64,000 nt of DNA from contig NZ_UNRG01000002.1 in the NCBI RefSeq assembly GCF_900537115.1, positions 124,591 through 188,590 on the forward strand, in the 5' to 3' direction. Below are positions 53,543-62,125 of this stretch, in pieces. Numbering within the stretch: the stretch's first letter is position 1; each line of letters starts with the position of its first letter. Source of the stretch: Arthrobacter sp. Alg241-R88 (GTDB lineage: Bacteria > Actinomycetota > Actinomycetes > Actinomycetales > Micrococcaceae). Both the position numbers and the translations under genes were made by a program. Under the pieces are notes generated by a model. The model did no database searches. It worked only from the letters and a program-made list of their open reading frames with translations, and was not told the DNA's origin.

Positions 53543-54403
53543 ATGACTGCTCCACTTCTTGCCCACGCCACGGAATACGGGCGGATGTACGCCCGGTCCA
53601 CCTCTGAGCATTTCTCCGTGCCGTCCATCACCACTGTGATCGGCCAGCAGCCGCACGGGCTTGACGGCTGGTTTGGATACATGGGGGCCAGCAGCCTGGC
53701 GAAGGATCCGCTGCTCGCCGACTGCCTCGGCAGCCCTGCCAAAATCAAGCAAGCCGTCAACCGCGCGGCCAAGGCGGCGGAAACGTACCGGGACGAGGCC
53801 GCCAGGCGCGGGGACCGCGTGCATTACTACTGTGAGCAGGTGGCCCTGCGGGCGCTGGGCCGGCCGCATGCCATGAAGGAAGCCCGGGAGGCACTGGCCG
53901 CCAACGGCGAAGAAGCCTTCGCCGTCCGCTTCGATGAATGGTGGGAGCTTTACCGGGTGGAACCGATCGCCCCGGAGATCACCGTCTGGAACAACGCCGT
54001 AGGCTACGCAGGCACTCTCGACCTCGTTGCCCGGATCAACGGCAGGGTCTGCCTCATCGACTACAAGACCAAGGGCACCACCCGGGACGGGCTGGTGAAA
54101 CCGCTGGACGACAAAGTGGTGATGCAGCTGGTGGCCGGCATGAAGGCGGAAGAGAGCCTGGTGGATCCGGAGGCCGGGACCTGGGAGCCCTGGAAGTACG
54201 GCGACAACCCCGTCCTGCTGGCCGTGGCCATTGGCGAGACCGAGGTCCGTCCGGTCCGTGCCAACCCTGAAGTCCTTAAGCACCACTGGTGGAAGTTCTG
54301 TGCCCTCCGGCGTGTCTGGGAATTGTCGGCGGACACGATTTCCGCTGGGGCCGCGCTGCTGCCCATTGCCCCGCCGCCGCTCGCACAGGTACAGACCGTC
54401 TAG
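53543..54403 (+). CDS. Putative PD-(D/E)XK-type nuclease
   Basis: A 286-residue soluble protein. The segment GYAGTLDLVARINGRVCLID followed by YKTKG (about residues 153-178) has the aspartate, then Asp-x-Lys, layout of the PD-(D/E)XK nuclease core, with an upstream histidine (GDRVHYYCEQ) as in phage and RecB-like exonucleases. Family not certain; a phage-type origin is possible because the gene lies directly behind a tRNA gene, but base composition is like the surroundings. The ATG at 53543 follows AAAGAG at 8 bases. Confidence 0.6.
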   Translation: MTAPLLAHATEYGRMYARSTSEHFSVPSITTVIGQQPHGLDGWFGYMGASSLAKDPLLADCLGSPAKIKQAVNRAAKAAETYRDEAARRGDRVHYYCEQVALRALGRPHAMKEAREALAANGEEAFAVRFDEWWELYRVEPIAPEITVWNNAVGYAGTLDLVARINGRVCLIDYKTKGTTRDGLVKPLDDKVVMQLVAGMKAEESLVDPEAGTWEPWKYGDNPVLLAVAIGETEVRPVRANPEVLKHHWWKFCALRRVWELSADTISAGAALLPIAPPPLAQVQTV

Positions 54404-54480
54404 GCGTTGCCTGCACCCAGGGCGTCTGCGCCTAAACTGGATAGGTTCCCGTTACCGCCAACTGTGAGGAAAAACAGCGC

Positions 54481-55080
54481 ATGGCTATTCTGAATATCCG
54501 CATCATCGGCGATCCTGTGCTCCGCACAGTTGCCGATCCTGTGACGGAATTCGGGCCTGAGCTGGCCAAGCTGGTGGCGGATATGACCGAAACGATGGAA
54601 GACGTTGACGGTGCCGGCCTGGCCGCGCCTCAGGTGGGGGTGAGCCAGCGCGTGTTCACCTACCGCATCGACGGCGTGGAAGGGCACATCATCAATCCCG
54701 TGCTGGAAAACAGCGAGGATTTCCAGCCCGACCAGGTGGAAGGGTGCCTGTCCATCCCCGGTCTTGGTTTCCCTGTGCGCCGTTTCCGCTCCACCCGTGT
54801 CACCGGCGTGGACATGCACGGAAACCCCGTCTCCGTCGAGGGCGATGGGATGCTGGCGCGCTGCTTCCAGCATGAGAACGACCACCTGGACGGAATCCTC
54901 TACACCGACCGGTTGGAGGGCGAGGACCGGAAAGCTGCCCTGCGCTCCATCCGCAATGCCAACTACGACTCCGTCACCGAACGGACGACGGCCAAGCGCG
55001 CCAAAACGGTGGGCTCAAGTTTCGGCGGCGCTGCCTCCGGGTCCAGTTTCGGTGCCGGCGCGGCTGGTGCCAACGGGTGA
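54481..55080 (+). CDS. def: Peptide deformylase
   Basis: A 199-residue metalloenzyme that removes the N-formyl group from nascent proteins. The three family motifs are GAGLAAPQVG (44-53), EGCLSIPG with metal ligand Cys89, and QHENDHLDG with His131, Glu132 and His135. A Gly/Ser/Phe/Ala-rich tail of about 25 residues (GSSFGGAASGSSFGAG) extends past the usual C-terminus. The stop overlaps the fmt start (GTGA), coupling both steps of formyl-methionine metabolism. Confidence 0.96.
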   Translation: MAILNIRIIGDPVLRTVADPVTEFGPELAKLVADMTETMEDVDGAGLAAPQVGVSQRVFTYRIDGVEGHIINPVLENSEDFQPDQVEGCLSIPGLGFPVRRFRSTRVTGVDMHGNPVSVEGDGMLARCFQHENDHLDGILYTDRLEGEDRKAALRSIRNANYDSVTERTTAKRAKTVGSSFGGAASGSSFGAGAAGANG

Positions 55081-55997
55081 GGGTCCTTTTCGCGGGGACC
55101 CCCGCCGTCGCTGTGCCGTCCCTTAATGCGCTCGTCGAAGCAGGTTTTGATGTTGTTGCAGTCCTGACCAGGCCGGACGCGCCGATAGGCCGCAAACGCG
55201 TGCTGACGCCCTCGCCGGTAGCTGCCCGTGCCACGGAGTTGGGCATTGAGGTCATCCACGCGGCCCGGATTGATGCGGAAACCACCGCCAGGATTTCTGC
55301 CGTTAGCCCTGATGTTGCCGCGATCGTCGCCTACGGCGGGCTGGTTCCCGCCGCCGCGCTCGGTATCCCGCCGCATGGCTGGATCAACCTGCACTTTTCG
55401 CTCCTTCCCGCCTGGCGTGGCGCTGCTCCGGTGCAGCGTGCCGTGATGGCCGGTGATGACGTCACCGGGGCGGTGACGTTCCAATTGGAGGAGGGCCTGG
55501 ACACCGGGCCTGTTTTTGGCACCCTCACGGAAACGGTGGGGCCGGAAGATACCGCGGGGGAGTTGCTGGAGCGGCTTTCCCACAGCGGGGCAGTGCTCCT
55601 GGCCCAGACCCTCTCTGCCATTGACGCCGGCAAGGCAGCAGCCGTGCCGCAGTCCGGCGAGGTTTCCCTCGCCCCCAAGCTGACCCTCGATGACGGCCGC
55701 CTCGACTGGGAACACCCTGCCCTGGCACTTGGGCGGCAGGCGCGGGGTGTCACTCCCGAGCCCGGAGCCTGGACGGTGATGGACGGCCAGCGCATCAAGC
55801 TGGCTCCCGTACGGCTCCGGCCGGACGTTTCCGGCCTCGCGCCCGGATCCGTCGCGCTGCAGGGCAAAAGCGTGCTGGTGGGAACCGGCTCCCATGCTGT
55901 CGAGCTGACCCGGATCCAGCCGGCCGGCAAAAAGATGATGGCCGCTGCCGATTGGGCACGCGGTATGGCTTCCCTTGAAAGCGTGGTGTTCGAATGA
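55077..55997 (+). CDS. fmt: Methionyl-tRNA formyltransferase
   Basis: A 306-residue enzyme that formylates initiator Met-tRNA using 10-formyl-tetrahydrofolate. The N-terminal domain carries MRVLFAGTPAVAVPSL, the catalytic-loop region NLHFSLLPAWRGAAPVQRA and DTGPVF; the C-terminal OB-like domain begins near residue 210. GTG start inside the def stop; stop overlapping the rsmB start (ATGA), forming a tight def-fmt-rsmB unit. Confidence 0.96.
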   Translation: MRVLFAGTPAVAVPSLNALVEAGFDVVAVLTRPDAPIGRKRVLTPSPVAARATELGIEVIHAARIDAETTARISAVSPDVAAIVAYGGLVPAAALGIPPHGWINLHFSLLPAWRGAAPVQRAVMAGDDVTGAVTFQLEEGLDTGPVFGTLTETVGPEDTAGELLERLSHSGAVLLAQTLSAIDAGKAAAVPQSGEVSLAPKLTLDDGRLDWEHPALALGRQARGVTPEPGAWTVMDGQRIKLAPVRLRPDVSGLAPGSVALQGKSVLVGTGSHAVELTRIQPAGKKMMAAADWARGMASLESVVFE

Positions 55998-57646
55998 GCG
56001 GGTCCGGCGGCAATCAAAGCGGTCGCGGCAGAGCCGGGGGCGGAAAGGGAGGCGGAAGCTCAGCCGGAGGCAGTGCCGGAAGCGGGACCGGAGGCGGGAG
56101 CGCCGCGGGCGGCGGAAGCGGCGGCCAGCGCGGTGGCCGCGGCCAGGGCGGGCCCCGTGATTCGAGCAACCGAAACGCCAAGGGACGGGAACGGAACCGC
56201 AGCACCCAGCGCAGTTTCACCGACGCCGCCCCTTCCCAACGCACCCGCAGGGCAGATCCCGCCAGGCTGGTGGCCTTCGAAGTCCTTCGCGCTGTAGCCG
56301 CCGAGGACGCGTATGCCAACCTTGTGCTGCCCGCACGGATCCGGCACCACGGGCTGGACAAACGGGACGCGGGCTTCGCCACCGAACTCAGTTACGGGGC
56401 GCTCCGCGGCCAGGGAACCTATGACGCCATCCTTGCCCGGTGCGTGGACCGGCCGCTGGAACAACTGGACCCGGCCATTCTCGACGCCCTTCGGATCGGA
56501 GCGCACCAACTGCTGGCCATGCGCGTCCCGGCGCACGCCGCCCTGGACCAAACCGTTGGCCTGGCCCGTGCGGTCATCGGTGCCGGACCATCGGCGCTCA
56601 TCAATGCCGTTCTCCGGAAGGTCACTGCGCACACGCTCGAGGAGTGGCTGGAGCAGTTGGTCGCCGGAGAAACCGACGAAACCAAGGTCGCCTCCCTCCG
56701 TTACGCCCATCCGGAGTGGATCGTCCGCGCCATGCGCCAGTCACTCGTGGCTCACGGGCGCTCTGCCTCAGAAATCAACGACCTGTTGGAAGCGGACAAC
56801 GCCGCGCCGGTGGTCAACCTGGTGGCCCTGCCCGGCATCGGCAGCCTCGACGAGGCCCTCGAAAACGGAGCCACGCCCGGCGAACTGGTGGAAGGCTCGG
56901 CACTGTCCAGCGGCGGAGACCTGGGGCGGCTTGCCTCCGTCCGCGAGGGCAGCACCAGGGTGCAGGACGTTGGTTCGCAGCTGGTGGCGCGCGCCATGGC
57001 AGCCGTAGACCTGGGCCGGAACAGTGGCTCAGATGGCGAAAGCCCTGGCGAGGCCTGGCTGGACCTGTGCGCCGGGCCCGGCGGCAAGGCAGCACTGCTC
57101 GGTGCGCTGGCCAGCCAGAGGGGCGCAACCCTGCTGGCAAACGAACCTGCACCGCACCGCGCCAAGCTCGTGACCCAGGCGCTTTCGGCCGTACCGCGGG
57201 AAACGTGGCAGGTACGTACGGGTGATGGCCGGGAGGTGGGCACGGAGAAGCCTGAATTCTTTGACCGGGTACTCGTAGACGTCCCCTGCAGCGGGCTGGG
57301 CGCGCTCCGGCGGCGGCCCGAGTCCCGCTGGCGCCGCACGCCCAAGGACCTGGCAGACCTCGGCCAGCTCCAGCGGGATCTCCTTAAATCGGCCCTGGCC
57401 GCGGTCCGCCCCGGTGGAGTGGTTGCCTATGTGACCTGCTCGCCCCACCCGGCCGAGACCACCGCTGTGGTTACGGATGTGCTCCGCAAACGCGATGACC
57501 TTGAATTGCTGGAGGCCGGCCAGGCTTTGGACCGCGTCAGTCTGCCGGGCGACCTCGGCGCCGGGCATGATTCGACCGCGCAGCTGTGGCCCCACGTCCA
57601 CGGCACCGATGCCATGTTCCTTGCCCTGATCCACAAGAAGCCCTGA
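55994..57646 (+). CDS. rsmB: 16S rRNA (cytosine-5)-methyltransferase RsmB (Sun)
   Basis: A 550-residue enzyme. After a Gly/Ser/Arg-rich disordered N-terminus (about 1-85) comes a NusB-like RNA-binding domain (about 90-225) and a C-terminal SAM methyltransferase domain with LDLCAGPGGKAALL, Cys432 in DVPCSGLGALRRRPE and the nucleophile Cys482 in YVTCSPHPAET. It modifies C967 of 16S rRNA in E. coli. The RGG-like tail is absent in the E. coli protein and may aid RNA binding. ATG overlaps the fmt stop. Confidence 0.94.
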   Translation: MSGSGGNQSGRGRAGGGKGGGSSAGGSAGSGTGGGSAAGGGSGGQRGGRGQGGPRDSSNRNAKGRERNRSTQRSFTDAAPSQRTRRADPARLVAFEVLRAVAAEDAYANLVLPARIRHHGLDKRDAGFATELSYGALRGQGTYDAILARCVDRPLEQLDPAILDALRIGAHQLLAMRVPAHAALDQTVGLARAVIGAGPSALINAVLRKVTAHTLEEWLEQLVAGETDETKVASLRYAHPEWIVRAMRQSLVAHGRSASEINDLLEADNAAPVVNLVALPGIGSLDEALENGATPGELVEGSALSSGGDLGRLASVREGSTRVQDVGSQLVARAMAAVDLGRNSGSDGESPGEAWLDLCAGPGGKAALLGALASQRGATLLANEPAPHRAKLVTQALSAVPRETWQVRTGDGREVGTEKPEFFDRVLVDVPCSGLGALRRRPESRWRRTPKDLADLGQLQRDLLKSALAAVRPGGVVAYVTCSPHPAETTAVVTDVLRKRDDLELLEAGQALDRVSLPGDLGAGHDSTAQLWPHVHGTDAMFLALIHKKP

Positions 57647-57748
57647 GCCGCGAAAACCCTGAGCCGCGAGTCCTGATCCACAAAAATCCTGGTTTCTTGG
57701 AAGCCCGTGGTCCCCAAGCCCTGACCGGCAAAGAGACCTGATCCGTGA
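57624..57748 (+). repeat. Degenerate short repeat series between rsmB and rpe
   Basis: Variants of CCTGAtCCacaAAaa recur about six times at roughly 15-16-base intervals, starting within the last codons of rsmB (CCTGATCCACAAGAAG) and running to the rpe ribosome site (CCTGATCCGTGAAAGG). The copies between 57678 and 57725 are the most degraded. Confidence 0.6.
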
Positions 57749-57760
57749 AAGGTTCCCACC

Positions 57761-58438
57761 GTGACGCAATGCTGCATCAACCCGAGCATCCTGTCCGCCG
57801 ATTTCGTCAACCTTGAGGCTGAGCTGCAGCGCATCAGCAACGCGGACGCGGTGCACGTGGATGTGATGGACAACCACTTTGTGCCCAACCTCACCATCGG
57901 CCTGCCGGTGGTGCAGCGGATCCAGGCCGTTAGCCCGGTGCCCCTCGACGCGCATCTGATGATTGCCGACGCCGATCGCTGGGCACCCGGTTTTGCAGAT
58001 GCCGGCCTGGCATCAGTCACCTTCCACGCCGAGGCCGCCATTGCGCCCATCAAGCTCGCCCGCGAACTGCGGGCCAGGGGCGCCAAGGCAGGAATGGCGC
58101 TTCGGCCAGGTACGCCTGTTGAGCCGTACCTGGACATGCTCCCCGAGCTGGACATGCTGCTCATCATGACGGTGGAGCCGGGATTCGGCGGCCAAGCGTT
58201 CCTGGATGTGACCCTGCCGAAAATCCGGCGCGCCAGGCAGGCCATCGACGGTTCGGGGATAGGTGTGGCCATCCAAGTTGACGGCGGCATCACCGAAGAC
58301 ACCATCACGCGTGCAGCAGAGGCCGGCGCCAACGTCTTCGTGGCAGGTTCGGCGGTGTACGGTGCGGAGGATCCGGCCGCGGCGATCAACCGCCTCCGCG
58401 AGGCCGGGACCCAAAAGTTACGCACCGCGGCGGAATAG
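57761..58438 (+). CDS. rpe: Ribulose-phosphate 3-epimerase
   Basis: A 225-residue TIM-barrel enzyme that interconverts ribulose 5-phosphate and xylulose 5-phosphate in the pentose phosphate pathway. Family motifs are [35 protein letters not shown] and QVDGGIT, which include the metal-binding His/Asp residues. GTG start with GAAAGG 8 bases upstream. Ribulose 5-phosphate is also the substrate of RibB encoded downstream, which fits the location. Confidence 0.95.
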   Translation: MTQCCINPSILSADFVNLEAELQRISNADAVHVDVMDNHFVPNLTIGLPVVQRIQAVSPVPLDAHLMIADADRWAPGFADAGLASVTFHAEAAIAPIKLARELRARGAKAGMALRPGTPVEPYLDMLPELDMLLIMTVEPGFGGQAFLDVTLPKIRRARQAIDGSGIGVAIQVDGGITEDTITRAAEAGANVFVAGSAVYGAEDPAAAINRLREAGTQKLRTAAE

Positions 58439-58479
58439 CAGGGAGCCGTACGCCGTTATGGCACAATAGCAACACACAT

Positions 58480-58627
58480 ACGTGCTCCGGGGTCGGTGTA
58501 AGTCCGAACCGGCGGTGACAGTCCGCGACCCGCGAGCCGGTGGTTTTCCCTTGGGAGAATCCCGGCGGATGGTTGAACCGGTGAAATTCCGGTACCGACA
58601 GTTAAAGTCTGGATGAGAGAAGCACGT
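58480..58627 (+). ncRNA. FMN riboswitch (RFN element)
   Basis: The conserved RFN core is present: closing stem ACGTGC/GCACGT, GGGTCGGTGTAAGTCCG, AACCGGCGGTGACAGTCCGCGACCC, a variable arm, GGTTGAACCGGTGAAATTCCGGTACCGACAGT and AGTCTGGATGAGAGAAGCAC (given in pieces). FMN binding should shut off the downstream ribDEBAH genes. Confidence 0.95.
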
Positions 58628-58639
58628 ACAGCTGTTTCT

Positions 58640-58659
58640 GCGGCGTCATGGGACGCCGC
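58640..58659 (+). terminator. Expression-platform hairpin of the FMN riboswitch
   Basis: GCGGCGTC and GACGCCGC form a perfect 8-bp stem with a 4-base loop 13 bases after the aptamer. It is followed by GGCCTTCTGCTG, not by a T-run, so it may act as a weak terminator or in an alternative fold rather than as a classic terminator. Confidence 0.6.
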
Positions 58660-58725
58660 GGCCTTCTGCTGTCGTATACCCCCGGAGCCATCGCGGTTCT
58701 AGAGGGAAGGAACGACACAAGCACT

Positions 58726-58809
58726 ATGAACCTGCTGCGATGGCTCTTAAACGCCACAAATTCCGCTGCCGCCACACCCGGCAGCACCACCATCGAGGCT
58801 CCCGCATGA
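58726..58809 (+). CDS. Possible 27-residue leader peptide upstream of ribD
   Basis: An ATG at 58726 opens a short frame (MNLLRWLLNATNSAAATPG ... IEAPA, 27 residues) whose TGA overlaps the ribD ATG by four bases (ATGA). A GAAGGA site lies 14 bases upstream. The overlap looks like translational coupling between riboswitch and ribD. Whether it is translated is unproven; it could equally be a chance frame. Confidence 0.4.
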   Translation: MNLLRWLLNATNSAAATPGSTTIEAPA

Positions 58810-59939
58810 CGGCCGGAGTTGTTACAGCCTTTACTGCCGCCGAGACCGCTGCGATGGACACTGCCCTGAACGCGGCCCTGCAGGGGCCCCGCGGCGCTAA
58901 CCCCCTGGTGGGGGCCGTCGTCGTCGATTCAGAGGGCCGCGAACTCGTCACGGGTTACCACCGCGGGGCAGGCACCGCCCACGCCGAAGCAGACGCGATA
59001 GCGCAGGCCGCTGCCGCAGGGATAGATCTGTCCGGCTGCACCATGGTGGTGACCCTGGAGCCCTGCAACCATGTGGGCCGCACCGGCCCCTGTGCCCAGG
59101 CAATCATCGCCGCCGGAATCACCGACGTCGTCTATGCCGTGGACGATCCCCACGACCCGGCTGCGGGCGGGGCCGCCACCCTGAGGGAGGCGGGCGTGCG
59201 CGTGCGCAGCGGTTTGGCTGCCGGCGAAGCACTGGAGATGAACCGCCGGTGGTTTGAGGCAGTGGCGGCAAAACGTCCGTTCGTCACGCTGCACATCGCG
59301 CAGACACTGGACAGCCGCATTGCAGCAGAGGACGGCACCAGCCAGTGGATTTCCAGTCCAGAATCTTTGGCCGACAACCATGCAATCCGCGGCCGCATCG
59401 ATGCAATCCTCGTGGGAACCCAGACCGTGTTGGTGGACAACCCCCGCCTCACTGCCCGCAACCCGGCAGGAACCCTGGCCCGGAAACAACCGCTGCGGGC
59501 CGTGATGGGACTGCGTGACATCCCGGCGGACGCCGCCATCCACGGAAGCGACGGCCTGGTAACGCACCTTCCCACCCGTGACCCCCAGGAAGCGCTGTCT
59601 TCCCTTTACGGGTCCGGAATCCGCCACCTCATGGTCGAGGGAGGCTCGCGCATCCTCAGCGCATTCCTCACTGCCGGGCTCGTTGACGAACTCATTGTCT
59701 ACCTCGCCCCCACGCTGCTTGGATCCGGAACTCCGGCCCTCACCGGCTTGGGAATTACTACCCTCGCCGACGCGCAGCAGTGGGAATGGGACCCGTCCGA
59801 CGGCGGCGCCGTCCGAACGCTGGGCCGGGACCTGCGACTCCACCTACGACCGCAACGCGCGGTTGCCCTGGAACCACAAACAACACTTCACCCACAACCG
59901 TCCCGCGCCACCGCGGAGCAAGCCCAGGGAGGCTACTGA
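58806..59939 (+). CDS. ribD: Bifunctional riboflavin deaminase/reductase
   Basis: A 377-residue enzyme for steps two and three of riboflavin synthesis. The N-terminal cytidine-deaminase-like domain (about 10-150) has HAEADA and PCNHVGRTGPC for zinc; the C-terminal reductase domain (about 155-350) has the DSRIAAEDGTSQWIS and VEGGSRILSAFL motifs. A Gln/Pro-rich tail follows. ATG 58806 has GAGG 7 bases upstream; an in-frame ATG at 58740 is possible but unlikely. Confidence 0.93.
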   Translation: MTAGVVTAFTAAETAAMDTALNAALQGPRGANPLVGAVVVDSEGRELVTGYHRGAGTAHAEADAIAQAAAAGIDLSGCTMVVTLEPCNHVGRTGPCAQAIIAAGITDVVYAVDDPHDPAAGGAATLREAGVRVRSGLAAGEALEMNRRWFEAVAAKRPFVTLHIAQTLDSRIAAEDGTSQWISSPESLADNHAIRGRIDAILVGTQTVLVDNPRLTARNPAGTLARKQPLRAVMGLRDIPADAAIHGSDGLVTHLPTRDPQEALSSLYGSGIRHLMVEGGSRILSAFLTAGLVDELIVYLAPTLLGSGTPALTGLGITTLADAQQWEWDPSDGGAVRTLGRDLRLHLRPQRAVALEPQTTLHPQPSRATAEQAQGGY

Positions 59940-60583
59940 TGTTTACCGGAATTATTGCCGAGCAAGGGCACGTTTTGTCCGTCGAGCGGGACGGGGATGC
60001 CAGCGCCACCGTCCGGCTGCACGCGCCCGGCTCCACAGAAGGGCTCGCCCTGGGCGGGTCCATCGCGGTCAATGGTGTTTGCCTCACCGCCACCGAAATC
60101 GACGGCAAGGAATTCAGCGTGGACGTTATGGGGGAGACCTTGGTCCGCAGCACCATCGGCGAGTTGGCTCCCGGTGACGCCGTCAACCTTGAGCGCTGCG
60201 TCCCGGCCGGCGGCAGGCTGGACGGGCACGTGGTCCAGGGCCACGTGGACGGCGTCGGCGTGCTGCTGGAACGCGAGCCGCTTGGCAACTGGGAAAGGCT
60301 TCGTTTCGGGGTGCCCGGGAACCTTGCCCGCTACATTGCGGAAAAGGGATCCATTGCCATCGACGGCGTCTCACTCACCGTCACGGCGGTCAGCCCCGCA
60401 GCGGAGCAGAGCCCCTGGTTCGAGGTGGGGCTCATCCCCACCACCCTTGCCGAAACCGGGCTCGGCGCCAAGAGCACCGGCCGCCGGGTGAACCTGGAAG
60501 TGGACGTCCTGGCCAAGTACACCGAACGCCTCCTTGCGTTCAGCACCCCAGCGCCCGCCGCTGTAGAAGGAGGAGCACGATGA
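59939..60583 (+). CDS. ribE: Riboflavin synthase (alpha chain)
   Basis: A 214-residue enzyme made of two similar six-stranded barrels, which dismutates two lumazines to riboflavin. The N-terminal MFTGIIAEQG, NGVCLTA and GHVVQGHVDG in barrel 1 and DGVSLTV in barrel 2 are diagnostic. ATG 59939 overlaps the ribD stop (TGATG) with AGGGAGG upstream; its stop overlaps ribB (ATGA). Confidence 0.95.
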   Translation: MFTGIIAEQGHVLSVERDGDASATVRLHAPGSTEGLALGGSIAVNGVCLTATEIDGKEFSVDVMGETLVRSTIGELAPGDAVNLERCVPAGGRLDGHVVQGHVDGVGVLLEREPLGNWERLRFGVPGNLARYIAEKGSIAIDGVSLTVTAVSPAAEQSPWFEVGLIPTTLAETGLGAKSTGRRVNLEVDVLAKYTERLLAFSTPAPAAVEGGAR

Positions 60584-61314
60584 ACGCCGCAGTCCGGTTC
60601 GAACCCGAAGTTGCCCCCACCGCCGGCACCCGGACGGACAAAGCCCCCGGGTTGAACACCATCGAGGAAGCGGTGCGGGCCATCGCCGCCGGCCGGCCAG
60701 TGCTGGCTGTGGACAACGAGGACCGGGAGAACGAGGGCGACATCATCTTCGCCGCCCAGCACGCCACTCCGGCACTGATGGGATGGACCATCCGGTACAG
60801 CTCCGGAGTCATTTGCGTACCGCTGTCAGGCGACCGCGCGGACGCCTTGGCACTGCCTCCCATGGTGGCGGTCAATGAGGACGCCAAAGGCACCGCCTAC
60901 ACGGTGTCCTGCGACGCCGCCATCGGCGTCAGCACCGGAATTTCTGCGACGGACCGGGCCCTCACGGCCAGGGTCCTCGCGGATCCGCAGTCCGAACCGT
61001 CGTCCGTGACCCGCCCCGGGCATATTTTTCCGCTGCGTGCGGTTGACGGTGGTGTGCGGGAACGTCCTGGCCACACTGAGGCCGCTGTTGACCTGTGCCG
61101 CCTGGCCGGCCTGGAAGCTGCGGCGGTCATCGCCGAAGTTGTTTACGACGATGGCGAGATGATGCGGCTGGATGGGCTCCGTGCCTTTGCCGCGGAACAC
61201 GGATGCCCCCTGATCTCAATCCAGGACCTGGTGGCGTACCTTGAGGCAGCGGGCACGTCGGCTGACAGCAACACCCGGGCAGGACGCCAGGGCGGAGAAG
61301 AGGAGATACGATGA
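60580..61314 (+). CDS. ribB: 3,4-dihydroxy-2-butanone-4-phosphate synthase
   Basis: A 244-residue magnesium enzyme converting ribulose 5-phosphate to the four-carbon unit of lumazine. Active-site motifs DNEDRENEGD, SGVICVPL, TRPGHIFPL and GHTEAAVDL are complete. In many actinobacteria it is fused to GTP cyclohydrolase II; here it is a separate protein whose stop overlaps the ribA start (ATGA), leaving a short hydrophilic tail (EAAGTSADSNTRAG). Confidence 0.95.
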   Translation: MNAAVRFEPEVAPTAGTRTDKAPGLNTIEEAVRAIAAGRPVLAVDNEDRENEGDIIFAAQHATPALMGWTIRYSSGVICVPLSGDRADALALPPMVAVNEDAKGTAYTVSCDAAIGVSTGISATDRALTARVLADPQSEPSSVTRPGHIFPLRAVDGGVRERPGHTEAAVDLCRLAGLEAAAVIAEVVYDDGEMMRLDGLRAFAAEHGCPLISIQDLVAYLEAAGTSADSNTRAGRQGGEEEIR

Positions 61315-62090
61315 CGGCTTCCGGAGCTTCGGGAAACGGCCACCACCTGCCCGATTCGGGCAACGGCCATTACAGGACCACGTTCGCCAACGGCCACCAC
61401 CAGGCAGAGTCCGGCAACGGCCGGGTACCCCATCCCGTCAGCGGCGGACCCATCGTCCAGCTGCCCACGGCTTTCGGCGACTTTATCGCCCAGGCATGGA
61501 TAGACCTGGAGACCGGCGCCGAACACCTGGCCGTCAGTTCCCCCAATCCGCCCAAAGACGGCCAGGCCCCGCTGGTCCGGCTGCACTCGGAATGCCTTAC
61601 CGGGGATGTCTTCGGTTCCTACCGCTGCGACTGCGGCGAGCAGCTGGCCTATGCGCTGGAGATGATCCGTGAGCATGGCGGAACCCTGCTCTACCTGCGC
61701 GGACAGGAAGGCAGGGGCATCGGCCTCGCCAACAAGATCAAGGCCTACGCGCTGCAGGAGGCCGGCTTCGACACCGTGGAGGCCAACGAACAGCTGGGCC
61801 TGCCCGTGGACGCCCGGTGCTACAAGGCCGCCGCCCAGGTGCTGGCCGAGATGGGACTGCATGAAGTCCGGCTCCTGAGCAACAACCCGGACAAGCAGAA
61901 CAGGCTGGCAAAGGCCGGCGTCAAGGTTGTGGAAATGGTTCCCACCGAGGTCCCGTCCCGCGACCAGAACATCCGGTACCTGCAGACCAAGAAGGACCGC
62001 ATGGAGCACCGCCTGGTTCTGGGCACCCACGTGGGCGTCGCAGTGCCCGTCACAACCCCTGATACTTCCTTTGACCACGAGCAAGACTGA
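61311..62090 (+). CDS. ribA: GTP cyclohydrolase II
   Basis: A 259-residue zinc enzyme opening GTP, the first committed step of riboflavin synthesis. The zinc ligands lie in SECLTGDVFGSYRCDCGEQL, followed by the catalytic GQEGRGIGL. The first 45 residues are an unusual Gly/Asn/His-rich segment with NGHH, NGHY and NGHH repeats and precede the start of the usual domain. It may be a remnant of the linker of a RibBA fusion. Confidence 0.94.
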   Translation: MTASGASGNGHHLPDSGNGHYRTTFANGHHQAESGNGRVPHPVSGGPIVQLPTAFGDFIAQAWIDLETGAEHLAVSSPNPPKDGQAPLVRLHSECLTGDVFGSYRCDCGEQLAYALEMIREHGGTLLYLRGQEGRGIGLANKIKAYALQEAGFDTVEANEQLGLPVDARCYKAAAQVLAEMGLHEVRLLSNNPDKQNRLAKAGVKVVEMVPTEVPSRDQNIRYLQTKKDRMEHRLVLGTHVGVAVPVTTPDTSFDHEQD

Positions 62091-62125
62091 CCCACCAACA
62101 AGACTGAACGGAACAGCATTTACCT

